64,000 bases of DNA from CAVVSD01 sp963750895 (GTDB lineage: Bacteria > Actinomycetota > Thermoleophilia > Solirubrobacterales > Solirubrobacteraceae): contig CAVVSD010000003.1 in NCBI GenBank assembly GCA_963750895.1, positions 186,001 through 250,000 of the forward strand. The letters run 5' to 3'. A program made the translations under genes and the position numbers. The notes under the pieces are model-generated. The model saw only the letters and a list, made by a program, of their open reading frames with translations, did no database searches and was not told where the DNA came from. Below are positions 53,819 to 62,488 of this stretch, piece after piece (positions within the stretch are counted from its first letter, which is position 1; every line of letters starts with the position of its first letter).

Positions 53819-54471
53819 GCGGACTCCAGGACCGCCCGGACCTCGTCGATCGTCTGCTCGGTGTCACGGAAGTGCACCGCGTGCAGGCCGCACTCGCGCG
53901 CGGCGACGACGTTGTGCTCCAGGTCGTCGATGAACACGCAGGCCTCCGCGGGCAGGTCGAGCCTGGCGAGCGTCAGCGCGTAGATCGCCGGGTCGGGCTT
54001 GCGCAATCCGACGAACCCCGAGTCCACGACCGTCTCGAAGAGCTCGTCGATGGGCCACTTCGGCCGCCAGCGCGGCTCCCACTCCTGGACGTTGTTCGTG
54101 AGCAGCGCGAGCCGGTAGCCCACGGCGCGCGCGTCGCGCAGGAACGCGACGAGCCCCTCGTTGTGGACGAGCGTCGCCCAGTAGTGGTCGGTGAACGCGC
54201 GCATGGAGACGTGCCGCCCCAGCTCCTCCTCGAGCTCGCGCTCCAGCGTGTGGAGGAAGTCGACCTCGGTCATCCGCCCGCACTCGAGCTCGAAGAGCGG
54301 GTTCAGCCCGGTCCGCTCCGTCGCCCGGTCGAGCGCGACGCGCAGCGCCTCCGGCGGGATCCCGACCTCCTCCTGGAACTGCGTGAAGACGCCGGTCAGC
54401 GGGGTGGTCAGGACGCCGATGAAGTCGCTGACGATCGCCTGGATCCCGTTCGGAGGCGGAATCGGGGTCAT
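53815..54471 (-). CDS. HAD-superfamily phosphatase-like hydrolase
   Basis: The 218-residue protein has the HAD core and cap: motif I IVSDFIGVLTTPL with nucleophile Asp, motif II LALLTNNV, and motif III plus IV in KPDPAIYALTLARLDLPAEACVFIDDLEHNVVAAR. The second Asp of motif I (DxD) is replaced by Ile, as in the YihX/epoxide-hydrolase-N subgroup where it is also variable, so activity may differ from classical phosphatases. The ATG overlaps the upstream gene stop by 4 nt and its own stop overlaps the M24 gene, forming a coupled run from 55771 down to 52672. Confidence 0.86.
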   Translation of the reverse strand: MTPIPPPNGIQAIVSDFIGVLTTPLTGVFTQFQEEVGIPPEALRVALDRATERTGLNPLFELECGRMTEVDFLHTLERELEEELGRHVSMRAFTDHYWATLVHNEGLVAFLRDARAVGYRLALLTNNVQEWEPRWRPKWPIDELFETVVDSGFVGLRKPDPAIYALTLARLDLPAEACVFIDDLEHNVVAARECGLHAVHFRDTEQTIDEVRAVLESA

Positions 54472-55316
54472 CCGACGCGCCGCAGGATGTCGTAGCGCCC
54501 TGCGCCCTCCTGGCCCTCCATGCGCCAGCGCAGGAACGCGCAGTCCAGCCGCAGCCGGCCGAGGTCGAGCGACGTGCCGCCGACGAGCTCGCCCGCGGCG
54601 CGGCGGGGGTAGTCCTCGTCGTGGACCCAGAGCTCCAGGCCGGCGCGGCGCTGGTGGCCCTCGACGTCGGAGACCGTGGAGACCCGCGGGTCGTCGACGG
54701 GCAGCGCGCGCTCGCCGTCGAACACGGTCGCCCGGCAGACCTCCTCGTCCTGGCCCTTGGCGCCGGCTGGGCGAGCCGCGTGCAGCGCGATCCCCGCGCC
54801 GTCGAGCCAGACGCCGACCGAGCGCGTCAGATCCAGGTCCGTCCAGTCCGGCGAGCCCCACAGGCGCCCGCGCTGGCCCAGGCAGGAGACGCGCACGGTC
54901 CCGGACCCCGTGCGCACGTCGCCCTCGACGCGGCACAGGTGGTCGTAGCCGGTCATGCCGCCCACGCCGTCGCCGAGGTCGGCAGGCGGCGAGATCGCGG
55001 TGACCTCGAGCGCGAAGCCGTGGCCCTCGCCATCGTCGAACGCGACGGTCCAGGCGCGGCCGGGCTCGACGACGGTCGTCCGCACGCCGGCCGCGTCGAC
55101 CGCCTCCCACGCGCGGCCGTCGGTGCCGGTCGACGTGTCGGCGCGCGCGGCGATGGGATCGGCGCCGGAGAACACGACGCCGAGCCCGCTCGACCCGTCC
55201 TCCGTGAAGCCTGCGCGGGCGAGCCCGCTGACGCCCGCGGCGACGTCGGCGAAGGCGAACGTGACGGCGTCCGCGACGTCGGCGCGCGGCGCCTCGTCCA
55301 CGACGGGCAGGGTCAC
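54468..55316 (-). CDS. Uncharacterised beta-rich protein, possibly lipocalin/AttH-like
   Basis: The 282-residue soluble protein is rich in beta-strands and tryptophan (GRAWTVAFDDGEGHGFALEVTAISPP, RLWGSPDWTDLDLTRSVGVWLDG, DCAFLRWRMEGQEGAGRYDIL). The repeated W-x-D pattern and two-half arrangement recall the AttH/CrtC-type lipocalin-like proteins, but I am not sure. It has no signal peptide. GTG start at 55316 overlaps the fxsA stop by 4 nt, and its stop overlaps the HAD gene. Confidence 0.65.
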   Translation of the reverse strand: MTLPVVDEAPRADVADAVTFAFADVAAGVSGLARAGFTEDGSSGLGVVFSGADPIAARADTSTGTDGRAWEAVDAAGVRTTVVEPGRAWTVAFDDGEGHGFALEVTAISPPADLGDGVGGMTGYDHLCRVEGDVRTGSGTVRVSCLGQRGRLWGSPDWTDLDLTRSVGVWLDGAGIALHAARPAGAKGQDEEVCRATVFDGERALPVDDPRVSTVSDVEGHQRRAGLELWVHDEDYPRRAAGELVGGTSLDLGRLRLDCAFLRWRMEGQEGAGRYDILRRVG

Positions 55317-55771
55317 TGCAGCCGTGGTCGCGGATCGACCTCGTGCGCGGTGCCGTCGACGTCCCACCCGGACATCGGCGGCCTGCGCGGCACGGTGCGC
55401 GCAGAGGCGACCATCCGGCCGGCGAACCGGCGGACGAGGATGCGCCGCACGAACGGCCGGGTGAACGGCAGCAGCAGCACCGCCCCCAGGATGTCGGTTA
55501 CGAACCCCGGCGTGAGCAGCAGCGCGCCGCCGAAGACGACGAGCACGCCGTCGATCGCCTCGCGGGCGGGGACGCGGCCCTCGGAGATCGCGAGGTTGAA
55601 GCGGGTCCAGGCGCGCCTGCCCTCGGAGCGCATGAGCATCGCGCCGAGCACCGAGTCGACGATGAGGAGGCCGATGGTCGGCAGGACGCCGATCGCCTCG
55701 CCCACCTGGAGGATCACGTACAGCTCCAGGAGCGGGACGACGATGAAGAGGAGCAGGAGGACCGGGATCAT
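55313..55771 (-). CDS. fxsA: FxsA-family membrane protein
   Basis: The 152-residue protein has three to four membrane segments and the FxsA pattern: LLLLFIVVPLLELYVILQVGEAIGVLPTIGLLIVDSVLGAMLMRSEG, then FGGALLLTPGFVTDILGAVLLLPFTRP. The E. coli homologue relieves F-exclusion of phage T7; the native role is unknown. GGGAGG lies 6 nt before the ATG. It heads a minus-strand unit of four overlapping genes. Confidence 0.92.
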   Translation of the reverse strand: MIPVLLLLFIVVPLLELYVILQVGEAIGVLPTIGLLIVDSVLGAMLMRSEGRRAWTRFNLAISEGRVPAREAIDGVLVVFGGALLLTPGFVTDILGAVLLLPFTRPFVRRILVRRFAGRMVASARTVPRRPPMSGWDVDGTAHEVDPRPRLQ

Positions 55772-55801
55772 CTGGCCTCCCAGCCTACTGCCGGGAAACG
55801 G

Positions 55802-56170
55802 CTATGCCAGGACGGGCAGCGGCTCGACGCGCACGCCGTGCAGGCGGTGCAGGCCGACGTGCTCGATGAGCTGGCGGACCTGGGGCTGAGCGCCGCGTAC
55901 TCGGAGCTCGGCGCGGGACGAGCGCAGGCGCCTCGCGAGCATCGCGATGTCGAGCATGAGCGACGTGTCGGCGAACGCGAGGTCCGTCAGGTCGACGGTG
56001 ACGTCGGCGCGGCTGACGAGCGCGCGCGAGAAGGCGCGACGGCGACGCGCCTGCGTCGCTCGCACCTCGTCGCCGCTGCAGCGCAGCACGGGTGGGCTGT
56101 CGTCGAACGAGACGATGGCGAGCAAGCTACCCGATGGACCGGTCTGCGAGTCAAGGGGCCTGATGAACAT
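55802..56170 (-). CDS. STAS-domain protein (anti-sigma antagonist-like)
   Basis: The 122-residue protein has a STAS-like centre (VTVDLTDLAFADTSLMLDIAMLARRLR, then RQLIEHVGLHRLHGV) with Ser in the position phosphorylated in SpoIIAA/RsbV. The N-terminal strand region is divergent and Arg-rich, so the true start could be further in. It has no kinase partner beside it. It is divergent from the SufT-like gene, with 20 bp between starts. Confidence 0.72.
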   Translation of the reverse strand: MFIRPLDSQTGPSGSLLAIVSFDDSPPVLRCSGDEVRATQARRRRAFSRALVSRADVTVDLTDLAFADTSLMLDIAMLARRLRSSRAELRVRGAQPQVRQLIEHVGLHRLHGVRVEPLPVLA

Positions 56171-56177
56171 CGAGGGC

Positions 56178-56183
56178 TACAAT
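56178..56183 (+). promoter_or_regulatory. -10 box (TACAAT) for the SufT-like gene
   Basis: TACAAT, close to the consensus, ends 7 nt before the ATG at 56191, predicting a leaderless transcript. No ribosome binding site is present. Confidence 0.55.
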
Positions 56184-56190
56184 TCGCCTC

Positions 56191-56487
56191 ATGCCGTCCG
56201 TCGACGATGTCGAAGCCGCCCTCACCAACGTCATCGATCCCGAGCTCGGTCTCGACTTCGTGGAGCTGGGACTCATCTACGGGATCGAGGTCGAGTCGGG
56301 CGACGTCCACGTCACCTTCACGCTCACCTCGCCCGGTTGCCCCATCGGACCGCAGGTCACCGAGCAGATCGACGAGTTCGTCTCCGAGCTCGACGGGGTG
56401 ACCTCGGTGGAGTCCACGATGACCTTCAATCCGCCGTGGACGCCGGACCGCATGAGCGAAGACGCGAAGTTCGCGCTCGGCTTCTGA
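56191..56487 (+). CDS. MIP18/SufT-like iron-sulphur assembly factor (DUF59)
   Basis: The 98-residue protein has the family's opening VEAALTNVIDPELGLDFVELGLIYG, the reactive Cys in LTSPGCPIGPQ and the closing TFNPPWTPDRMS. DUF59 proteins help mature [4Fe-4S] enzymes. No suf genes are in the window, but several Fe-S proteins are (GltB, GltD, IspH). Length is complete. Confidence 0.93.
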   Translation: MPSVDDVEAALTNVIDPELGLDFVELGLIYGIEVESGDVHVTFTLTSPGCPIGPQVTEQIDEFVSELDGVTSVESTMTFNPPWTPDRMSEDAKFALGF

Positions 56488-56538
56488 CGACGCCTCCGAC
56501 TTGCTCTGGGGACGCGGAGTGGCGACCCTTGCGCTCCC

Positions 56539-57921
56539 GTGCGTCGCGCTGCCGCCCCCCTCGCCGTCCTCCTGCTGCTCCTCGCGGCGGCGCCGGCACG
56601 CGCGCTGACGCCTGACGATCCGGGTCTGCTGACCCTGGCCGCCGCCGGCGGCGGGACGACCTCGCTGCCCGACCAGTGGTGGGCGCCGCAGTCCGGGTTC
56701 CTGAGCGCGTGGGACCTCGTCGACGGCACGGGCGCGACGGTCGCCGTCATCGACACCGGCGTCGACGGGTCGCATCCGGAGATCGCGCCGGTGCTGCGCG
56801 CGGCCGTCGACCAGGACTCCGATCCGTCGCGCGGCCCGGCGACGGTCGACGAGAACGGCCACGGGACGCACGTCGCCTCGATCGCATGCGCCGCGCCGGG
56901 CAACGGGGTCGGCATCGCCGGCGCCGGATACGGCTGCGGGCTCATCGTCGAGAAGACCGATCTGACGGACGCGTCGATCGCCGCGTCGATCCGCGACGCC
57001 GTCGACCGCGGCGCGGACGCGATCAACATGAGCTTCGGCACCGACGACGACCGGGTCGCGTCGCGCGACGTGGTCGACGCGATCGACCACGCCTACGCCC
57101 GCGGGGTCGTGCTCGTGGCGGCGGCCGCCGACCGGCCCGTCCGCGAGCAGGGGGCGCCCGCGAACATCCTGCAGCCGCGCGGCACCGGGCCGGACATCAC
57201 CGCCGGCAAGGGCCTCACGGTGACCGCCGCGACCTCCGACGACGCGCGTGCGCCGTTCGCGGGGCGCGGCAGCGAGATCTCGCTCGCCGCCTACGGCGCG
57301 GTCGCCGCGGATCGCGGTTCGCCCGGCCTGCTCGGCGCGTTCCCGTCGAACTCCACGGTGCTCGAGCGCGGCGGGACGAAGGACCGCCCGGCCGGCTGCG
57401 GGTGCCGCACGAGCTACCACGGCGACAGCCGCTACGCCTACCTGGAGGGCACGTCGATGGCCGCGCCCCAGGTCGCCGCGACGGCCGCGCTCATGCGCCG
57501 CATGAACCCCGACCTGAAGGCCGGCGACATCATCCGCCTCCTGAAGCGGACCGCCCGCCGGCCCGCCCGGCAGGGCTGGTCGCCGGAGCTCGGCTGGGGG
57601 ATCCTCGACGCCGACGCGGCGGTGCTCGCCGCTCGTGCGCTCGATCGCAGCGCGCCGACGTCGCAGGTCGTCCTGGCGGCGCCGGTCAGCGGCGGGTCGG
57701 TCGCGCTGCGCTGGCGCGGGCAGGACGGCTCGCCCCCCGGCGTGCGATCGACCGGGATCGCCCGCTACGAGGTCTGGCGCAAGGCCGGCGAGGGTCCCGC
57801 GCAGCACATGACGACGACGACGTCGACGTCCGCGCTCATACCGGCCGAGCCGGGCGTGCGCAACCAGTGGTTCACGGTCGCGGTCGACCGCCAGGGCAAC
57901 CGCGAGCGACGCCGCCTCTAG
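56539..57921 (+). CDS. Secreted subtilisin-like (S8) protease, intact
   Basis: The 460-residue protein has a signal peptide (RRAAAPLAVLLLLLAAAPARA) and an S8 catalytic domain: Asp72 in VAVIDTGVDGSHPE, His108 in ENGHGTHVASI, and Ser305 in EGTSMAAPQVAATAAL. The oxyanion-hole position, normally Asn in AAGNEG, reads AAAADRP with Asp197. Several cysteines (CAAPGNG, YGCGL, GCGCRT) suggest disulphides. A C-terminal fibronectin-like domain follows (about 375-460). GTG start. It is the only subtilase of three in the window without frameshifts. Its TAG overlaps the convergent gene's stop in a CTAG. Confidence 0.9.
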   Translation: MRRAAAPLAVLLLLLAAAPARALTPDDPGLLTLAAAGGGTTSLPDQWWAPQSGFLSAWDLVDGTGATVAVIDTGVDGSHPEIAPVLRAAVDQDSDPSRGPATVDENGHGTHVASIACAAPGNGVGIAGAGYGCGLIVEKTDLTDASIAASIRDAVDRGADAINMSFGTDDDRVASRDVVDAIDHAYARGVVLVAAAADRPVREQGAPANILQPRGTGPDITAGKGLTVTAATSDDARAPFAGRGSEISLAAYGAVAADRGSPGLLGAFPSNSTVLERGGTKDRPAGCGCRTSYHGDSRYAYLEGTSMAAPQVAATAALMRRMNPDLKAGDIIRLLKRTARRPARQGWSPELGWGILDADAAVLAARALDRSAPTSQVVLAAPVSGGSVALRWRGQDGSPPGVRSTGIARYEVWRKAGEGPAQHMTTTTSTSALIPAEPGVRNQWFTVAVDRQGNRERRRL

Positions 57922-59936
57922 GCCGCGAGCCGGCCGGTGTGCACGGCGGCGGCCGCCTCGTGCGCCTCGGCGAACGCCTGGACGACCGCCGGATCGAACT
58001 GCGTGCCCGCGCAGCGGCGCAGCTCCGCGAGCGCGGCCTCCGCAGGGACGGCGGGCTGATAGACGCGGTGGCGGGTCATGGCGTCGAAGGCGTCGCAGAC
58101 GGCGATGATGCGGGCGCCGGCCGGGATGTCCTCGCCGCGCAGGCCGTCGGGGTAGCCGGTGCCGTCGAAGTGCTCGTGGCTCGCCCGCACCAGCCCGGCG
58201 ACGTCGCGCAGGGCCGGGGCGCCCTCGAGGATCCGCTGGCCGATGAGCGTGTGGCTGCGCATGAACTCCCACTCGTACGGGTCGAGCGGGCCGCGCTTCT
58301 CGAGGATGCGGTCGGGGATCGCGAGCTTGCCGACGTCGTGGAGCAGCGCGCCGAGGCGGACCGCGTCGGCGTCGGTCGCGCTGAGCCCGAGGCGCCGGGC
58401 GACGCAGGACGCGAGCTCCTGGACGCCCTCGCCGTGCCCGTGCAGCGCGCGGTCGCGCTCCTCGATGGCGAGCATGAGCGCCTGGGTGACCTGGCGGCGC
58501 GACCCGACGCGGCTCCCGGACTTGTCCTCGTACATGCGGACGTCGGCGCGGCGCAGCGCGTCGCTCGCCGTGGCGGCCTCGCCGGGGAGCAGCACGACGC
58601 CGTGGGCGGCGGTCACCGTGAACCCGCGAGCGGCGGCCGAGAGCGCCTCGGCGGCGCGCTCGGCGATCGCGTGGTGGTCGGTCGCGCCGGCGTGCACGAG
58701 CACGCAGAACTCGTCGCCGCCCATCCGGTACGCGGCGCCGATCCCCTCGACGGACTCGGCGAGGTCGGTGCCGAGCGCCGCGAGGAGCGCGTCGCCGGCG
58801 GGGTGGCCGTAGGTGTCGTTGTAGTCCTTGAAGCCGTTGAGGTCGAAGAGCGCGAGCGCGGCCTGCGACGTCTCGGTGGCGTGGTCGAGCTCGTCCTCGA
58901 GGTCGGCCATGAGCTGGCGCCGGTTGCCGAGGCCGGTCAGTGCGTCGGTCACCGAGTCGGTGCGCGCGACGCTCAGCATGAGGTTGTTGTCGTGGAGCGT
59001 GATCGCGAGTCGCCCGACGACGACCGCGAGGGCGCCCGACGCGCACGCCAGCGTGGGGATCAGCGGGTTGGGCGAGAAGGCGGTGATGACGACGATCCCG
59101 AGCGCGACGGTCCCGAGGACCACGGGCACCGCGCTGCGGACCCAGAGGTCGGGCGTGCGCTTCGGCTCCGGGCTCCAGGCGGCGACCGCGAGGAGCCAGG
59201 TCCCTGCCAGCCAGCCGAGGTCGGCGGCGCCGCCCTGGACGTGGTCGCCCACGATCGACGTGGCCAGCGCGCTCGAGTCGCCGATCGTGATCGCCACGAG
59301 CCCGGCGAGGCTCACGGCCCAGAAGTCCAGGCGCCAGCCGCCGTGGGCGACCGCGGCGGCGACGAGGCCCATGAGCAGGACGTCGGCGAGGGGATAGAGC
59401 AGGACGACGACGTCGAACCCGTCCTGGAGCGCGCCCTTGACGGGGGAGAAGAGGATGGCGGCGATGACGGCCTGGGCGACGAGCGCGCCGGTCATGCCGT
59501 CCAGCGCGGCGCCGAGCGGCAGCCGGCTCGGGCGGTCCGCGAGCATGAACGCGAGACCGGCGACGCTGAGCAGGAACGCGGAGGCGCCGAGGGCGATGCC
59601 GACGATCTCGGGCACCGCGAGCCCGAGCACGTCCCAGCCGGTCAGCGCGTTGCCCGTCATCCCCGCGACGAGTGCCAGACCGAGGGCGAGCCAGCCCCGC
59701 CGCGACGACGACCGCAGCACCCCGCGGGAGAGCACGAGCACCGCGCCGAGGAGGAACAGGACGGTCAGCCCGGCCTGGAAGGCGGCACCACCGATCGCCC
59801 CGGTCCGGAACAGACCGACGAGTGCGATCCCGGGCACGGCCCCCAGCAGGAGGACGCGCACGGGTGGTGTGAGGCGGGCGGCCATCTCCCACGTGGTCGG
59901 CGTCTGCCCGCCCGCCTTGAGCGCGTCCCCTGCCAT
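57918..59936 (-). CDS. Membrane-bound GGDEF-HD-GYP cyclic-di-GMP enzyme
   Basis: The 672-residue protein has about eight N-terminal membrane helices (residues about 25-300), a GGDEF domain with intact YRMGGDEFCV, and a C-terminal HD-GYP domain with LLHDVGKLAIPDRIL and HEHFDGTGYPDGL. There is no RxxD inhibitory site before GGDEF, unlike the soluble paralogue at 27262. It could make and degrade c-di-GMP in response to a membrane signal. The start is uncertain: the ATG at 59936 lies only 9 bp from the divergent peptidase start, and another in-frame ATG is at 59885. Confidence 0.9.
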   Translation of the reverse strand: MAGDALKAGGQTPTTWEMAARLTPPVRVLLLGAVPGIALVGLFRTGAIGGAAFQAGLTVLFLLGAVLVLSRGVLRSSSRRGWLALGLALVAGMTGNALTGWDVLGLAVPEIVGIALGASAFLLSVAGLAFMLADRPSRLPLGAALDGMTGALVAQAVIAAILFSPVKGALQDGFDVVVLLYPLADVLLMGLVAAAVAHGGWRLDFWAVSLAGLVAITIGDSSALATSIVGDHVQGGAADLGWLAGTWLLAVAAWSPEPKRTPDLWVRSAVPVVLGTVALGIVVITAFSPNPLIPTLACASGALAVVVGRLAITLHDNNLMLSVARTDSVTDALTGLGNRRQLMADLEDELDHATETSQAALALFDLNGFKDYNDTYGHPAGDALLAALGTDLAESVEGIGAAYRMGGDEFCVLVHAGATDHHAIAERAAEALSAAARGFTVTAAHGVVLLPGEAATASDALRRADVRMYEDKSGSRVGSRRQVTQALMLAIEERDRALHGHGEGVQELASCVARRLGLSATDADAVRLGALLHDVGKLAIPDRILEKRGPLDPYEWEFMRSHTLIGQRILEGAPALRDVAGLVRASHEHFDGTGYPDGLRGEDIPAGARIIAVCDAFDAMTRHRVYQPAVPAEAALAELRRCAGTQFDPAVVQAFAEAHEAAAAVHTGRLAA

Positions 59937-59945
59937 CCTGACCGG

Positions 59946-60932
59946 ATGGCCACGGGGGCATCCACGCCTGGCGGGCAGGGCTCGTCGCACGTCCCCGTGC
60001 GAGCGCTCGTCATCGTCCTCGCCATCCAGGTCGCCCTGGGCATCGGGCTCGTCGTGTGGGGAACCCAGGGATTCCCGCTCCCGGGCAGCGCCGACGACCC
60101 CGACCCGGCGGCTCCCGCCGGGTCGGCCGCGACCGCCGCTCCCGCGCGCTCGACGGCCGGGCGCTTCGACGGCGCCTGGGCGTGGGGCCTCCTGCGCGAG
60201 CAGGTGGCGATGGGGCCCCGTCCCGCGGGCTCCGATGCATCGCGCCGGCTCGCCTCGCGCCTGGCGTCGCTGCTGCCGTCCGGGCGCCTCGAGGCGGTGC
60301 CCGGGGAGCCGCCGGGCATGCAGAACGTCGTCGGCACGCTGCCCGGCACGAAGCCCGCGATCGTGCTCGGCGCCCACTACGACACCCTCGACATCCCGGG
60401 CTTCGTCGGCGCCAACGACGGCGCGTCCGGCGTCGCCGTCGTGGTCGCCGCGGCGCGCGCGCTGCGGCGGATCGACCGCCCGGCGGGCGCGCCGGAGCTG
60501 CGCTTCGTCCTCTTCGACGGCGAGGAGGCGCCGCCGGGCGTGGAGTTCCTGGAGGGCGGGGTGCGCGGCTCGAAGGCCTATGCCGCAGCCCACGCGAAGG
60601 AGATCGGCGCCCTCGTCCTGCTCGACATGATCGGCGACAAGGACCTCGCCATCCCGCGGGAGGCCAGCTCGAACCGCGGGCTGTGGACGAAGGTGCGCGC
60701 CGCGGCCCGCCGGGTCGGCACCCAGGGCGCGTTCCCCGACCGGGTGTCCGGCGCGGTGCTCGACGACCACACGCCGTTCCAGGAGCGCGGCGTCCCGTCG
60801 GTCGACCTCATCGACTTCACGTTCCCCGTCTGGCACACGACGCGCGACGACATGAGCGCGGTCAGCGCGCGCAGCATCGACGCGGTGGGCGAGACGATCG
60901 TGGAGCTCCTGCGGTCCGGCAGGCTACGCTGA
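59946..60932 (+). CDS. Membrane-anchored M28-family peptidase / glutaminyl-cyclase-like
   Basis: The 328-residue protein has an N-terminal membrane helix (ALVIVLAIQVALGIGLVVWG), a Pro/Ala linker, and an M28 zinc aminopeptidase domain facing outside. Metal residues: His/Asp in GAHYDTLD, Asp in GANDGASGV, Glu-Glu in LFDGEEAPP, and a C-terminal His in WHTTRDDMS. The FDGEEA and WHTxxDD motifs resemble glutaminyl cyclases, so it may form pyroglutamate rather than cleave peptides. The ATG at 59946 has no ribosome binding site. Confidence 0.87.
   Translation: MATGASTPGGQGSSHVPVRALVIVLAIQVALGIGLVVWGTQGFPLPGSADDPDPAAPAGSAATAAPARSTAGRFDGAWAWGLLREQVAMGPRPAGSDASRRLASRLASLLPSGRLEAVPGEPPGMQNVVGTLPGTKPAIVLGAHYDTLDIPGFVGANDGASGVAVVVAAARALRRIDRPAGAPELRFVLFDGEEAPPGVEFLEGGVRGSKAYAAAHAKEIGALVLLDMIGDKDLAIPREASSNRGLWTKVRAAARRVGTQGAFPDRVSGAVLDDHTPFQERGVPSVDLIDFTFPVWHTTRDDMSAVSARSIDAVGETIVELLRSGRLR
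60925..60930 (+). promoter_or_regulatory. -10 box (TACGCT) for ispH
   Basis: TACGCT, inside the last codons of the M28 gene, ends 7 nt before the GTG at 60938, leaderless-type spacing. Confidence 0.4.
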
Positions 60933-60937
60933 GCCCC

Positions 60938-61894
60938 GTGGTCGAGAAGCTCCTCCTCGCCTCGCCGCGGGGCTACTGCGCCGGCGTCGACAGGGCGGTC
61001 CAGACCGTCGAGCGCGCGCTGGACCTCTACGGCGCGCCCGTGTACGTCCGCAAGGAGATCGTGCACAACAAGCACGTCGTCGCCGAGCTGCGCAAGCGCG
61101 GCGCCGTGTTCGTCGACGAGCTCGACGAGACGATCCCGGAGGGCGCCACCACCGTCTTCTCCGCCCACGGCGTGTCGCCCGCGGTCCACGCGGACGCGGA
61201 GCGCCGCGGGCTGCAGACGATCGACGCGACGTGCCCGCTCGTCACGAAGGTGCACCGCGAGGCCGTCAAGTTCGCCCGCGAGGGCTACACGATCGTCCTC
61301 ATCGGCCATGCCGGCCACGAGGAGGTCGAGGGGACGATGGGCGAGGCCCCCGAGCACATCGTGCTCGTGGAGACCGAGGCCGACGTCGATGCCCTGGAGG
61401 TCGAGGATCCGACCCGCGTCGCCCACATCTCGCAGACCACCCTGTCGGTCGACGAGACCCGGGCGATCATCGCGCGGCTGCGCGAGCGGTTCCCGGAGAT
61501 CACCGGTCCCCGGACCGACGACATCTGCTACGCCACGACGAACCGCCAGGCGGCCGTCAAGCAGATGGCCGCGCAGTGCGATCTCGTGCTCGTCATCGGC
61601 TCGCAGAACTCGTCGAACTCGCAGCGCCTCGTCGAGGTCGCCCGCGAGCACGGCGCGGAGTCCCATCTCATCGACAACGCCGGCCAGGTCGAGGAGGCGT
61701 GGCTCGACGGCAAGCGCGTCGTCGGCATCTCGTCCGGCGCGTCGGCTCCCGAGGAGCTCGTGGACGCGCTCGTCGCGCTGTTCCGCGAGCGTGGCGTGGA
61801 GTCCGTCGAGGAGTTCGAGGTCGTCCGCGAGGACGTGCGCTTCATGCTGCCCAAGAAGCTGCGCCAGGACCTCGCCGCCGCGACCACGGCCTGA
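60938..61894 (+). CDS. ispH: IspH, HMBPP reductase of the MEP isoprenoid pathway
   Basis: The 318-residue enzyme has the three cysteines that hold its [4Fe-4S] cluster: Cys14 in RGYCAGVDRA, Cys99 in DATCPLVTKVH and Cys197 in DDICYATTNRQ. HGVS and IGSQNSSNSQRL are also typical. It makes IPP and DMAPP from HMBPP. GTG start. Single-copy housekeeping gene; the next gene starts 3 nt after its stop. Confidence 0.97.
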   Translation: MVEKLLLASPRGYCAGVDRAVQTVERALDLYGAPVYVRKEIVHNKHVVAELRKRGAVFVDELDETIPEGATTVFSAHGVSPAVHADAERRGLQTIDATCPLVTKVHREAVKFAREGYTIVLIGHAGHEEVEGTMGEAPEHIVLVETEADVDALEVEDPTRVAHISQTTLSVDETRAIIARLRERFPEITGPRTDDICYATTNRQAAVKQMAAQCDLVLVIGSQNSSNSQRLVEVAREHGAESHLIDNAGQVEEAWLDGKRVVGISSGASAPEELVDALVALFRERGVESVEEFEVVREDVRFMLPKKLRQDLAAATTA

Positions 61895-61897
61895 GCC

Positions 61898-62488
61898 GTG
61901 GCCGAGCCGGTCCGCTGCTGGCCGACGACGGACCCGCTCTACATCGAGTACCACGACCACGAGTGGGGTCGTCCCGACGTCGACGAGCGCACGCTCTACG
62001 AGAAGATGGTGCTCGAGGGGTTCCAGTCCGGCCTGTCGTGGGTGACGATCCTGCGCAAGCGGCCGGGCTTCCGGGCGGCGTTCGCGAACTTCGACCCCGA
62101 GGCCGTGGCGGACTTCGGCGACGACGACGTCGCGCGCCTCATGGAGGACGCGGGCATCGTCCGCAACCGCCGCAAGATCGAGGCCGCGATCGTCAACGCG
62201 CGGGCGACGGTCGCGTTGCGCGACGACGGGGGCCTGCCGAGGCTCATCTGGGCCCACCGTCCCGAGCCCGTGGCGCCGTACGGCGCGATGTCCGAGATGC
62301 CGGCGCAGGTCCCGGAGTCCAAGGCGCTCGCCAAGGAGCTGAAGAAGCGCGGGTTCGCCTTCGTCGGCCCGACGACGATGTACGCGCTCATGCAGGCCTG
62401 CGGGCTCGTCAACGACCACCTCGCGGCCTGCTGGGTGCGCGACGAGGTGCAGGCCGAGCAGGACGCCGCGCTAGCGCGGCTCGCGTAG
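61898..62488 (+). CDS. tag: DNA-3-methyladenine glycosylase I
   Basis: The 196-residue enzyme matches Tag: RCWPTTDPLYIEYHDHEWGRP at the start, LEGFQSGLSWVTILRKRPGFRAAF, GIVRNRRKIEAAIVNA, and FVGPTTMYALMQACGLVNDHLAACW. The Cys/His at the N-terminus and the HxxxC at the end form the known zinc site. It removes alkylated adenine from DNA. GTG start. Its last 18 bases overlap the end of the convergent CoA-transferase gene. Confidence 0.96.
   Translation: MAEPVRCWPTTDPLYIEYHDHEWGRPDVDERTLYEKMVLEGFQSGLSWVTILRKRPGFRAAFANFDPEAVADFGDDDVARLMEDAGIVRNRRKIEAAIVNARATVALRDDGGLPRLIWAHRPEPVAPYGAMSEMPAQVPESKALAKELKKRGFAFVGPTTMYALMQACGLVNDHLAACWVRDEVQAEQDAALARLA

Noticed and set aside
57918..60836. Minus-strand frame extending the c-di-GMP enzyme by 300 residues through the M28 gene
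   Set aside because: The extension is antisense to a clear M28 peptidase; domain homology begins after the ATG at 59936.
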